The translations under genes and the position numbers were made by a program. Under the pieces are notes generated by a model. The model saw only the letters and a program-made list of their open reading frames with translations, made no database searches and had not been told where the DNA came from. Shown in pieces: positions 26,081-34,369 of a DNA stretch of 64,000 nucleotides. Source of the stretch: Mycobacteroides franklinii (lineage in GTDB: Bacteria; Actinomycetota; Actinomycetes; Mycobacteriales; Mycobacteriaceae); contig NZ_MAFQ01000013.1 in assembly GCF_002013895.1 (NCBI RefSeq), positions 62,001-126,000 on the forward strand. The letters run 5' to 3'. Position 1 is the stretch's first letter, and every line of letters starts with the position of its first letter.

Positions 26081-26127
26081 GCGATCTAGATTACGGAAAC
26101 TCGCCGCCGAACTGCTTCCAGGCAGGA

Positions 26128-26850
26128 TTAGTCTTCGGAGTCCCAAAGACGGCGGTAGTAGGACACGCGGTCGGGGTCCTCGGGTACGCCGTAGGCCTCG
26201 AAGAAGGTGGCGTCCCAGCCCCCGCCGTAGTTCCATTCCAGTGACCAGCTGGCGACCGCGAGGTCGGCCCAGCGGTCCGCGACCCCAAGCTCACCGAAAT
26301 CTACATGCCCGCACCAGTTCCCGTCGTCGTCGAGCAGGGTGTTGGGCGCGCAGGCGTCGCCATGGCATACGACCAGCTGATCGATCGGTGGGTGCGCCGA
26401 GAGTCCGGCAGGGTTGGCCACCCGGGCGATGCGGTCGGCCACCGACCAGCTGTACGGGCAATCGCCGACGGGTAGCAGGTCATGCAGCGCGCGCAACCCG
26501 GATCCGATGGCGCGCACGGCCGGTTCGGGATCGTCGATCCAGCGCGGCACCACCGCACTATCGCCTGGGATGCCCGCGGTGTGCAGCCAGTGCAGGGGAC
26601 CGTCGGTGTTGACCGCCAGGACGGCGGGCACCGTCGTGTAGCGGCCCGCCCAGGTGAGCTTCTCGGCCTCGGCGCGCAGGTCAATGGCCGGGTGGGGCGC
26701 CGATACCTTCACGAACTCCCGGCCCGGCCCGGTGCCGAGTTGAAAGGTGTGGCCGCCAATTTCGTTGTCCCACACCGGCAGTATGGGACGCCCCGCGGCC
26801 AGCTGCGTGGCGACCTCGGGGATGGTCGCCGGCTCGGTCGGAATCGTCAC
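26128..26850 (-). CDS. Aminoglycoside phosphotransferase (APH)-family kinase (Rv3817-like)
   Basis: The product is 240 residues with the APH kinase active site: catalytic loop CHGDACAPNTLLD and the metal-binding D in GHVDFGELGVADRWADLA. The N-terminal lobe is short (GGHTFQLG, FVKVSAP). It corresponds to Rv3817 by sequence and position. Whether it modifies aminoglycosides or a metabolite is not known; several mycobacterial members of this fold have no resistance role. Confidence 0.82.
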   Translation of the reverse strand: MTIPTEPATIPEVATQLAAGRPILPVWDNEIGGHTFQLGTGPGREFVKVSAPHPAIDLRAEAEKLTWAGRYTTVPAVLAVNTDGPLHWLHTAGIPGDSAVVPRWIDDPEPAVRAIGSGLRALHDLLPVGDCPYSWSVADRIARVANPAGLSAHPPIDQLVVCHGDACAPNTLLDDDGNWCGHVDFGELGVADRWADLAVASWSLEWNYGGGWDATFFEAYGVPEDPDRVSYYRRLWDSED

Positions 26851-26885
26851 CGTTCCAGTCTGCCCGGCGTCGTCAACCGAATAGA

Positions 26886-27668
26886 GTGCCGAACGTGAAC
26901 CTCAATGACTTCCAAGCGCTCTACGACCTGTCGGGGCGCACGGCCATCGTCACCGGCGGCACCCGGGGAATCGGGTACGCGATTGCCGAGGCCCTCGGCG
27001 CCTGCGGGGCGTCGGTGGTGGTGTCGAGCCGGAAGGCCGAGGCCTGCACGGCCGCGGCGAAGGAGCTGCACGACAAGGGGTATCGAGTGCTGGGCGTGCC
27101 CGCCCACATGGGTGACCTCGGCGATATCGACGGCCTGGTGGCCGCCACGGTCGACGAGTACGGCGGCGTGGACATCGTGGTCAATGCGGCCGCCAACCCG
27201 GTGGCGCAGCCCATGGGCAGCTACACACCCGAGGCGCTGGGCAAGTCGTTCGACGTCAACGTGCGCGGACCCGTGTTCCTGGTGCAGGCCGCGCTGCCGC
27301 ATCTGACCGCCAGCGAGCACGCTTCGGTGCTCAACGTGGTGTCGGTGGCGGCATTCCAGTACGTGCCGATGCTGTCGATGTACGCCGCGATGAAGGCCAC
27401 GCTGATGTCCTTCACCCGGTCGATGGCGGCCGAATACACCGGTCGTGGCATCCGGGTGAACGCGCTGGCCCCCGGCACCGTCGATACCTACATGCTGCAG
27501 CAGAACCCGCAGGAGGTCATCGACGCGATGGCTGCGCAGTCCTTCATGGGCCGCGTGGCGCACACCGACGAGATGATCGGTCCCGCGCTGCTGCTGTTGT
27601 CGGACGCGGGTTCATTCATCACCGGCCAGGTGATCGTCGCCGATGGCGGCGGCGGGGTGCAGCGCTAG
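26886..27668 (+). CDS. Short-chain dehydrogenase/reductase
   Basis: The product is 260 residues. It has the NAD(P) motif VTGGTRGIG (TGxxxGIG), NAAANPVAQP, the catalytic Ser in NVVSVAAF, YxxxK in MYAAMKATLMSF and the C-terminal SDAGSFITGQVIVADGG. The tyrosine and lysine are both present. The GTG start at 26886 is one choice; a GTG at 26895 is a second. It is divergent from the APH-like gene with 35 bp between starts. The substrate is unknown. Confidence 0.87.
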   Translation: MPNVNLNDFQALYDLSGRTAIVTGGTRGIGYAIAEALGACGASVVVSSRKAEACTAAAKELHDKGYRVLGVPAHMGDLGDIDGLVAATVDEYGGVDIVVNAAANPVAQPMGSYTPEALGKSFDVNVRGPVFLVQAALPHLTASEHASVLNVVSVAAFQYVPMLSMYAAMKATLMSFTRSMAAEYTGRGIRVNALAPGTVDTYMLQQNPQEVIDAMAAQSFMGRVAHTDEMIGPALLLLSDAGSFITGQVIVADGGGGVQR

Positions 27669-27715
27669 CCGGGTATCGAGTGTGCAAGCCGGACCGCCAG
27701 CGCTAGGCTCGTCAC

Positions 27716-28513
27716 GTGGAGCCTGTTTATGGAACGGTGATCGGGCTTGCCCGCACCGTCTGGGCCATTCAGGGCCTGAAGTTCACCGTCACCGGTGTCG
27801 AGAACCTGCCGACCGAGGGCGGGGCGGTGGTGGCGATCAACCACACCGGATACATGGATTTCACCTTCGCCGGGCTGCCGGCGTTCCTTCAGAAGAAGGG
27901 ACGCAAGGTGCGCTTCATGGCGAAGAAGGAAACCTTCGACAACAAGATCACCGGCCCCATCATGCGAGGCTGCAGGCACATCTCGGTGGACCGCGTCGAC
28001 GGCGCGGCGTCCTATACCGAGGCGGTCGAGAAGCTCAAGGCGGGTGAACTCGTCGGGGTGTACCCGGAGGCCACCATCAGCCGCAGCTTCGAGATCAAGG
28101 AATTCAAGTCGGGGGCCGCGCGGATGGCCATTGAGGCCGGAGTGCCGATCGTCCCGCACATCATCTGGGGCGCGCAGCGCATCTGGACCAAGGGGCATCC
28201 GAAGAATCTCGGCCGCACCAACACCCCGATCTCGATTGCCGTGGGTCCGCCGATCCAGCCAACGCTGCCGGTTTCGGAGCTCACCGCGCTGCTGCACGCA
28301 CGCATGCAGCACCTGCTGCTGGAGGTGCAGGACGACTACGGCCAGCACCCGGCCGGGGAGTACTGGGTGCCGCATCGGTTGGGTGGGTCGGCGCCAACGC
28401 TGGCCGAGGCCGCCCAATGGGATGCCCAGGACGCTGCCGAGCGCAAGGCACAACGCGCCGCTCGCGAAGCAGAAAAGCAGGCCCAGAAGGATGGGGCACA
28501 GAAAGAAAGCTAG
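27716..28513 (+). CDS. 1-acylglycerol-3-phosphate acyltransferase family protein (Rv3816c-like)
   Basis: The product is 265 residues with a GTG start. PlsC motifs are NHTGYMDF (HX4D, motif I), the substrate-binding GVYPEATISRSFEIKEFKSGAARMA (motif III) and PIVPHIIWG (motif IV). It carries a C-terminal Ala/Lys/Glu-rich charged tail. The enzyme likely acylates lysophosphatidate or a related lipid at the inner membrane. It runs directly into a second acyltransferase gene; the two are duplicates. Confidence 0.88.
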   Translation: MEPVYGTVIGLARTVWAIQGLKFTVTGVENLPTEGGAVVAINHTGYMDFTFAGLPAFLQKKGRKVRFMAKKETFDNKITGPIMRGCRHISVDRVDGAASYTEAVEKLKAGELVGVYPEATISRSFEIKEFKSGAARMAIEAGVPIVPHIIWGAQRIWTKGHPKNLGRTNTPISIAVGPPIQPTLPVSELTALLHARMQHLLLEVQDDYGQHPAGEYWVPHRLGGSAPTLAEAAQWDAQDAAERKAQRAAREAEKQAQKDGAQKES

Positions 28514-29278
28514 ATGGAACCGGTTTACCGACTCCTCGAAATTACGGCCAACACGGCGGTCTTCCTCACCGGGGCCAAGATCAGATATCGGGGCCTGGAG
28601 CAGGTTCCATCCAGCGGTGGTGCGGTCATCGCGATCAACCACACCAGTTACGTCGACTTTCTCCCCGCGGGCCTGGCGACCGTGCGCGCAGGACGGCGAC
28701 TGAGATTCATGCTCAAGGCAGAAATGCAGGAAGTGCCCATCATGAACTTCCTGATCAAACACGCCAAGGCGATCCCGGTGGACCGCGGCGCGGGTCACGG
28801 CGCCTACCAGGCTGCGGTGGACAGCCTGCGCAGCGGTGAGATCGTCGGGGTGTATCCAGAGGCGACCATCAGCCGCAGCTTCGAACTCAAGGAGTTCAAG
28901 AGTGGCGCAGCGCGGATGGCCCACGAGGCCGCGGTGCCGATCGTTCCGCTCATTGTCTGGGGCGCGCAGCGCATCTGGACCAAAGATCATCCAAAAGACT
29001 TGAGGTACAGCAGGATACCGGTGAGCGTTGCCGTGGGTGCGCCCCTGGACGCCGCGCCGGACTTTGAGCGCACCACCGCGGAATTGCACGATGCCATGGA
29101 GCAGTTGCTGATCCAGGCGCAGCAGGACTATCCCGGTGAACCCGGTGCATACTGGTTACCGAGGCGTCTGGGTGGCAGCGCTCCCACACTGGAGGAGGCA
29201 GCGGTGCTTGAGGAAGCGGAACTGGCCGAACGCGCGCGTAAGAAGGCCCAGAAAAAGACAGATCCGGGGCGCGCGTGA
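28514..29278 (+). CDS. Second PlsC-family acyltransferase (Rv3815c-like)
   Basis: The product is 254 residues starting immediately after the stop of the previous gene. It has NHTSYVDF (HX4D), PVDRGAGHGAYQ, GVYPEATISRSFELKEFKSGAARMA and PIVPLIVWGAQRIWTKDHPK. It is close to its neighbour but differs in the N-terminus and parts of the tail. M. tuberculosis has three such genes (Rv3814c-Rv3816c); here I see two. Overlaps the HAD gene start by 4 bp. Confidence 0.88.
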   Translation: MEPVYRLLEITANTAVFLTGAKIRYRGLEQVPSSGGAVIAINHTSYVDFLPAGLATVRAGRRLRFMLKAEMQEVPIMNFLIKHAKAIPVDRGAGHGAYQAAVDSLRSGEIVGVYPEATISRSFELKEFKSGAARMAHEAAVPIVPLIVWGAQRIWTKDHPKDLRYSRIPVSVAVGAPLDAAPDFERTTAELHDAMEQLLIQAQQDYPGEPGAYWLPRRLGGSAPTLEEAAVLEEAELAERARKKAQKKTDPGRA

Positions 29279-30093
29279 CTCCTCCGGTCCTTATCGCGTC
29301 CGACGTGGATGGGACGCTTATCGATTCTGACGAGGTCCTGTCCGCGCGCACCCGTGCGGTCATTACCGCAGCGGTCGAGTCGGGCACCACGTTCGTGCTT
29401 GCCACCGGGCGTCCACCCCGCTGGATCACCCCGATCGTCGATGCTCTTGGTTTTGCGCCGATCTCTGTGTGCGCCAACGGGTCTGTTTTGTATGACGCCG
29501 CCAATGATCGGATCATCTCGGCCGCCACGCTCGGGCCGGCTGAGCTGGCGGTCCTCGCCGAGGTGGCGCAGGCGGCCATTCCGGGGGTAGGCCTGGCGGT
29601 GGAGCGCGTCGGCCGCAGCGCACATGATGCCGCCACTCCACAGTTCGTCAGCTCGCCCGGCTACGAGCACGCCTGGCTGAACCCCGACAATACCGAGGTG
29701 TCCTTGGAGGACCTGCTGAGTTTTCCGGCGGTGAAGTTGTTGGTGCGCAAGGCTGGAGCACGAAGCTCGGAGATGGCAGAGGTACTGGCGCCCTTGGTGA
29801 CCGAGGCGGGCGCGGCGATCACCTACTCCACCGACAACGGGCTCATCGAGGTGATGCCCACCGGGATCAGCAAGGCCAGTGGAATCGCGGTGGTAGCGGA
29901 ACAGGCTGGGGTGCAGCCGGAATCAACCATCGCCTTTGGCGATATGCCCAATGACGTGGCGATGCTGCGCTGGGCCGGTCACGGGGTGGCGATGGGTAAC
30001 GCGCACCTCGAGGCACGTGCCGCCGCCAACGAGGTGACCGCCACCAACGACGACGACGGGGTGGCGAAGGTACTCGAACGCTGGTGGGGTTGA
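29275..30093 (+). CDS. HAD-family hydrolase, Cof type (Rv3813c-like)
   Basis: The product is 272 residues with a GTG start overlapping the acyltransferase stop (GTGA). HAD motifs are DVDGTLID (I), ATGRPP (II), and the late Lys and Asp in GISKASGI and FGDMPNDVAML. The Cof-like cap lies between. Family members dephosphorylate sugar phosphates, phospholipid head groups or flavin mononucleotide. It sits with lipid acyltransferases, but no substrate can be fixed. Confidence 0.88.
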   Translation: MTPPVLIASDVDGTLIDSDEVLSARTRAVITAAVESGTTFVLATGRPPRWITPIVDALGFAPISVCANGSVLYDAANDRIISAATLGPAELAVLAEVAQAAIPGVGLAVERVGRSAHDAATPQFVSSPGYEHAWLNPDNTEVSLEDLLSFPAVKLLVRKAGARSSEMAEVLAPLVTEAGAAITYSTDNGLIEVMPTGISKASGIAVVAEQAGVQPESTIAFGDMPNDVAMLRWAGHGVAMGNAHLEARAAANEVTATNDDDGVAKVLERWWG

Positions 30094-30126
30094 GACAGTT
30101 ACGGCCTCACGCTTGCCCGCTGTCTC
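30092..30126. terminator. Weak hairpin between convergent genes
   Basis: GAGACAG (30092-30098) pairs with CTGTCTC (30120-30126) over a 21-nt loop. It overlaps the HAD stop and precedes the convergent amidase stop. Weak, but it is the only terminator-like structure in this gap. Confidence 0.35.
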
Positions 30127-30127
30127 G

Positions 30128-31879
30128 TTAGGCGGCGGGCGCGAACTGCTCGACAGGCGGCGGTGGCGGCGGCGGAGCCGGCGCGGGGGGCGGCGGTGCG
30201 GCAGGGGCGGCGGGGGCTGAGAACTGTTCGGGCAGAGCGTTCTGTGCCACCGGTGCCACCCCGAGAATCTCGCGGGTCTCGCCGTTGATCACACTCGATA
30301 CCCGGCCGCTGGCCCGGTCATAGATCAGCGAACCGTTCTGGAAGTTCTGCACGATGATGTTCGGCTCGCCGATCTCATCGCTCATCGGGAGTCCCAACGG
30401 CCCACGCTCGAAATTGGTTTCGGCCCAGGCGTGGTAGATCGCACCGATGACGGGGTGGGTTCCGGTGCCGGGCGAGAAGTACATCGCGCCGTTGCGGAAA
30501 GTGGCGAAGCGGGCATCCCCGGCAGCCTGTTGTTCGACGGATGTTGGCGCGCCAAGGTCACTTTCGGTGCTGCCGAGCCGCATCCAGGTGTCGTAGATGG
30601 CGCCGCCGCGAATGGAATCCACCAGATCGGGGGGCTCGCCATTGGCCGCGCCTGCGGCAATATCACGCAGCCGGGGCATCAATCGGTAGGCGGCCTCACC
30701 GGGGCATTCGGTGTTGCCGACGTCGCGGTGCGTGAAAATCGTTGGCAGCGTGACGACTTTGCCGCCGGGCACGGTGGTGAAGGGTCCACCCTCGGAGGCC
30801 AGGTCCACCTGTCCGCGCGGGTCCACCCCAGCCAGTCGCAAGCGCCAGCCCAGCATGCGACCGGCGGCCTGCAACATCGCGGGTGAGGGTTCGTCGCGGG
30901 TGAAGTCGCCGATCAGTGCGAGTCCCCAGCTGTGCTCGTTGAATCCGCCGGTGTGTGCGCCCTGCACGTTATTGGTGATACCGCCGAAGCGGCCCTCGAA
31001 GATCTGTCCGTACTTGTCCACCAGGACGTTGTAGGCGATGTCGCACCACTTGAGCGTTTTGGTGTGATAGGCGTAGATCGCCCGGATGATCGCGGCGGAA
31101 TCGTAGGGCGAGTAGTTGTTGCTCCCGGCGGTGTGGTGGACCACGCCCGCGCGCACATCCCTGTTGTAAACCGGTGGGCAGCGGTCCGATTCGTTGGCGC
31201 CCCATTGGGCGCGGGTGATGATTCGTGGGCCCGCTTGGGGCAGTGCCACCGGCGCAGACCAACGCTCCTCGAACCGTGCCCCGTCGGCCGGTGCCAGTTT
31301 GGGGCTGATGAGGATGGCGTCGAGCCCGGTGGTCAGCGGCTGTTCGATGCTCGCGGGCCGGTAACCCAAGCCGGTGTCCGCCGGTGCCCGGCCGTTATCG
31401 GCTTTGGGCGACTTCACGTTCTTGCCGTACTTCGGCTGCACCGCGACCTGGGCGGAATAGGTGGAGCCGACGAACACGGGTTCCGTCGCGGCGGGGATCG
31501 CCTTGTTCTGGGCCACCGGATCGCCCGATTCCACGGGGTCGAGCTCGTACCACTGCCCCCAGCTGCCGTCGGTCTGCTGTGCGCGCACGGAGAGGTCGAC
31601 GGCGCCGAGGTCTGCGCCGCGGACGGCGATGAGGCTGAAAGAGTCGGCCTGGTGGATGTCGTGCACGGTGGCCGGGGTGCTCGGGCCGGGGATTCCGACG
31701 TCGGAGGTCAGGACGTCATGGGTCGCGGCGTTCTGCAGGGACTGCGAGGTGATGGCAGTCTCTTCGGCTTTGTCGGACTTGATGTGATCGATGACGCTGA
31801 CGGTCATCACCGTCGCGGTCGCGGCAACGGCCATCGCAAGCTGCCGTCTCATCGGCATCTTGCTGACTCGTATGGGCAC
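30128..31879 (-). CDS. PGRP/amidase-2 protein with LGFP repeats (Rv3811-like)
   Basis: The product is 583 residues with a GTG start preceded by AGGAGAGA. An N-terminal signal/anchor helix is followed by a beta-rich region, then a zinc amidase/PGRP domain (RAQWGANESD, VVHHTAGSNNYSP, and THRDVGNTECPG carrying the zinc ligands). The C-terminal part has LGFP repeats (GSTESDLGAPTS, GPLGLPMSDE) that anchor proteins to the cell wall, and ends in a Pro/Ala-rich tail. It should cleave MurNAc-L-Ala bonds in peptidoglycan. It matches Rv3811 and is adjacent to erp as in M. tuberculosis. Confidence 0.88.
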   Translation of the reverse strand: MPIRVSKMPMRRQLAMAVAATATVMTVSVIDHIKSDKAEETAITSQSLQNAATHDVLTSDVGIPGPSTPATVHDIHQADSFSLIAVRGADLGAVDLSVRAQQTDGSWGQWYELDPVESGDPVAQNKAIPAATEPVFVGSTYSAQVAVQPKYGKNVKSPKADNGRAPADTGLGYRPASIEQPLTTGLDAILISPKLAPADGARFEERWSAPVALPQAGPRIITRAQWGANESDRCPPVYNRDVRAGVVHHTAGSNNYSPYDSAAIIRAIYAYHTKTLKWCDIAYNVLVDKYGQIFEGRFGGITNNVQGAHTGGFNEHSWGLALIGDFTRDEPSPAMLQAAGRMLGWRLRLAGVDPRGQVDLASEGGPFTTVPGGKVVTLPTIFTHRDVGNTECPGEAAYRLMPRLRDIAAGAANGEPPDLVDSIRGGAIYDTWMRLGSTESDLGAPTSVEQQAAGDARFATFRNGAMYFSPGTGTHPVIGAIYHAWAETNFERGPLGLPMSDEIGEPNIIVQNFQNGSLIYDRASGRVSSVINGETREILGVAPVAQNALPEQFSAPAAPAAPPPPAPAPPPPPPPVEQFAPAA

Positions 31880-32022
31880 GTCGTCTCTCCTGGATCACAC
31901 CGGACGTGCCGCACGGAGCGACACAACCACCAGGGATGTTACGTATGGGACAAATGTGACTAGTGATTCGACACGCGCCAAATGCCGATCTTGGTGTTTG
32001 ACACGTTGATCACACGCAACGA

Positions 32023-32050
32023 CACCGCAGAGCCTCTGTGCCCTGCGGTG
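32023..32050 (-). terminator. Hairpin after erp
   Basis: CACCGCAG and CTGCGGTG pair perfectly over 8 bp with a 12-nt loop, 30 bp past the erp stop and upstream of the amidase gene on the same strand. Confidence 0.45.
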
Positions 32051-32079
32051 CCGTTTCGCTACCTAGCTTGTTGTCTGAC

Positions 32080-32889
32080 CTAGCCGGCCGGCGGAGCCGC
32101 CGCGGAGGCGGCAGCCGGGATGGCGCCCTTGATCAGGTCAACCGCCTGGGTGATTCCCAGCTGGTTGACGGCTCCCATCGCGTCGCTGATCAGGCTGCTG
32201 CCGCCGCCCAATCCACTGCCGCCACCGAGGCCGCTGGGCGAACCGAGGCCCGCCAGCGAGGGATCGGCCAGTGCCGGGTTGGTCAGGCCGGTGCCCAGTG
32301 CGGGGTTCGTCGCGGTCGGGACTCCGCCCGCGGGGGAGGTGAGCCCCGCGGCCGGATCGGTCAGCGCCGGGTTCACGCCCGTCGCGCCGGTGCCCGCGGC
32401 GGGAGTCAGTCCCGGGGTGCTGGCGGGAGCGGCCGGGTTGGTGAGACCGGGGTTGGTCAGCGCCGGGTCGGTAAGACTCGGTGTGGTGGCCCCACCCGGG
32501 CTGGTGAGGCCCGGGCTGGTCAGTGCGGGGTTCGTCAGTGACGACGACGGGCTGGTCAGGCCGCCCGGCGTGGTGAGGCCACCGGGGGCGAGCGCAGGGT
32601 TGGCGCCGCCGAGGCTGCCGAGTCCGCCACCGCCCAGACCGGGGATGTTGAGACCGGACAGCCCGGGGATCTGCACGCCGAACTGCGATGTCATCTGTTG
32701 AACTGCACCCATGAGCTCACCGGGCAGGTCCGACACGATCGCGGCCTGTACGAATTCATGCTGTACGGGTGCGGGCGCGGCTGCCTGGGTCATGTTGGTC
32801 GCGAGGGCAATGGCAAACGGACTTGCAACGGCCAGCGCGGCGACCGAGCTCAAGGCTGTCGAAAGCCGGCGGCGGCGACTGTTAGGCAC
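32080..32889 (-). CDS. erp: Exported repetitive protein Erp (PirG, Rv3810-like)
   Basis: The product is 269 residues with a GTG start after GAGGAGA. A signal sequence (STALSSVAALAVASPFAIALA) precedes a mature N-terminal domain, then about a dozen PALTSPGLT-type repeats (residues about 95-205) and a C-terminal hydrophobic segment (AVDLIKGAIPAAASAA). Erp is a surface-exposed virulence-associated cell-wall protein. The repeat number varies between mycobacterial species. It is divergent from glf. Confidence 0.92.
   Translation of the reverse strand: MPNSRRRRLSTALSSVAALAVASPFAIALATNMTQAAAPAPVQHEFVQAAIVSDLPGELMGAVQQMTSQFGVQIPGLSGLNIPGLGGGGLGSLGGANPALAPGGLTTPGGLTSPSSSLTNPALTSPGLTSPGGATTPSLTDPALTNPGLTNPAAPASTPGLTPAAGTGATGVNPALTDPAAGLTSPAGGVPTATNPALGTGLTNPALADPSLAGLGSPSGLGGGSGLGGGSSLISDAMGAVNQLGITQAVDLIKGAIPAAASAAAPPAG
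32240..32620 (-). repeat. PGLTS-type coding repeats of Erp
   Basis: Imperfect repeats encode PALT, PGLT and GGLT units separated by 4-8 residues. The DNA repeats GGxxTGGTCAGxxC-like blocks, so slippage is expected. Confidence 0.7.
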
Positions 32890-33163
32890 GGAAGTCTCCT
32901 CAATATCGGGTCGATCACTTATGTTGTTCTGCGGTTTTGCGTGTGCTGTCGCAGGTTTTCCCGCGAGTGTCGGATCGGTGGATCGGCACCGGAACCGACG
33001 TATTCGATGGTAACCAGAGTTACTGGTGTTACTAGTGGGACGAAATCAAATCGTGAGCCAATCGCGACCGGATCCGTACCTGCGAACCCCGGCGCACTCG
33101 TTCTTGCCGGGGCGGATGTCGCTGTCAGGGGCTTGCGATGCCGGTCCAGTACCCTGACTGCAC
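32890..33163. promoter_or_regulatory. Divergent promoter region erp/glf
   Basis: This 274-bp gap separates erp and glf starts. It must hold the promoter of the galactan/DPA operon and that of erp. I cannot assign -35/-10 pairs with confidence; a TGGTGTTACTAGTG stretch near 33022-33035 is a loose -10 candidate. Confidence 0.35.
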
Positions 33164-34369
33164 GTGACCGGAGAAAACCAGCAGTTCGACCTGATCGTCG
33201 TCGGATCCGGGTTTTTCGGCCTCACTATCGCTGAGCGTGCCGCGACCCAACTCAACAAGCGGGTGCTGGTCGTCGAGCGCCGCCACCACATCGGTGGTAA
33301 CGCCTACTCCGAGCCGGAGCCACAGACGGGTATAGAGGTACACAAGTACGGCGCCCACCTGTTCCACACCTCCAATAAGAGGGTCTGGGATTACGTGCGG
33401 CAGTTCACCGAGTTCACCGGCTACCAGCATCGTGTCTTCGCGATGCACAACGGGCAGTCCTACCAGTTCCCGTTGGGCCTGGGGCTGGTCTCGCAGTTCT
33501 TCGGCCGCTACTTCACCCCCGACGAGGCTCGCGCGCTGATCGCCGAGCAGGCTGCCGAGATTGCCACCGAGGACGCCACCAATCTCGAGGAGAAGGCGAT
33601 ATCGCTGATCGGGCGCCCGCTGTACGAGGCGTTCGTCAAGGCGTACACCGCCAAGCAGTGGCAGACCGACCCCAAGCAGCTGCCCGCCGGGAACATCACC
33701 CGGCTGCCGATGCGGTACACCTTCGACAACCGGTACTTCAACGACACCTATGAAGGCCTGCCGGTCGACGGGTACACGGCGTGGCTGCAGAACATGGCGG
33801 CCGACGACCGGATCGAGGTGCGCCTGGACACCGACTGGTTCGAGGTCCGCGAAGACCTCCGTACCGCGAACCCGTCCGCCCCGGTGGTGTACACCGGACC
33901 TTTGGATCGCTACTTCGACTATGCGGACGGCCAGCTGGGCTGGCGCACACTGGATTTCGAGGTGGAAGTGCTTGACACCGGCGACTTCCAGGGCACCCCG
34001 GTGATGAACTACAACGATGCCGACGTGCCCTACACCCGAATCCACGAGTTCCGCCATTTCCATCCGGAACGGGCCTACCCGACGGATAAGACCGTGATCA
34101 TGCGGGAGTTCTCGCGGTTCGCTGAGGGGAACGACGAGCCGTATTACCCGATCAACACAGAATCCGATCGGGCCATCCTGGCCGCCTATCGGGCCCGTGC
34201 GAAGCAGGAAACAGCGTCGGCCAAGGTGCTGTTCGGCGGCAGGCTGGGTACCTATCAATATCTCGACATGCACATGGCGATCGCCAGTGCGCTGAGCATG
34301 TACGACAACGTGCTGGCGCCGCATCTGGCCGACGGTGCACCCTTGTCCGGAGGTGACGACAATGAGTGA
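33164..34369 (+). CDS. glf: UDP-galactopyranose mutase
   Basis: Converts UDP-galactopyranose to UDP-galactofuranose, the donor for galactan. It is 401 residues with a GTG start. The FAD-binding Rossmann motif is IVVGSGFFGLTIAERAA, then RRHHIGGNAYSE. The active-site region has KYGAHLFHTSNKRVW and the C-terminal RLGTYQYLDMH segment typical of UGMs. Matches Rv3809c. Overlaps glfT2 by 8 bp. Confidence 0.97.
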   Translation: MTGENQQFDLIVVGSGFFGLTIAERAATQLNKRVLVVERRHHIGGNAYSEPEPQTGIEVHKYGAHLFHTSNKRVWDYVRQFTEFTGYQHRVFAMHNGQSYQFPLGLGLVSQFFGRYFTPDEARALIAEQAAEIATEDATNLEEKAISLIGRPLYEAFVKAYTAKQWQTDPKQLPAGNITRLPMRYTFDNRYFNDTYEGLPVDGYTAWLQNMAADDRIEVRLDTDWFEVREDLRTANPSAPVVYTGPLDRYFDYADGQLGWRTLDFEVEVLDTGDFQGTPVMNYNDADVPYTRIHEFRHFHPERAYPTDKTVIMREFSRFAEGNDEPYYPINTESDRAILAAYRARAKQETASAKVLFGGRLGTYQYLDMHMAIASALSMYDNVLAPHLADGAPLSGGDDNE

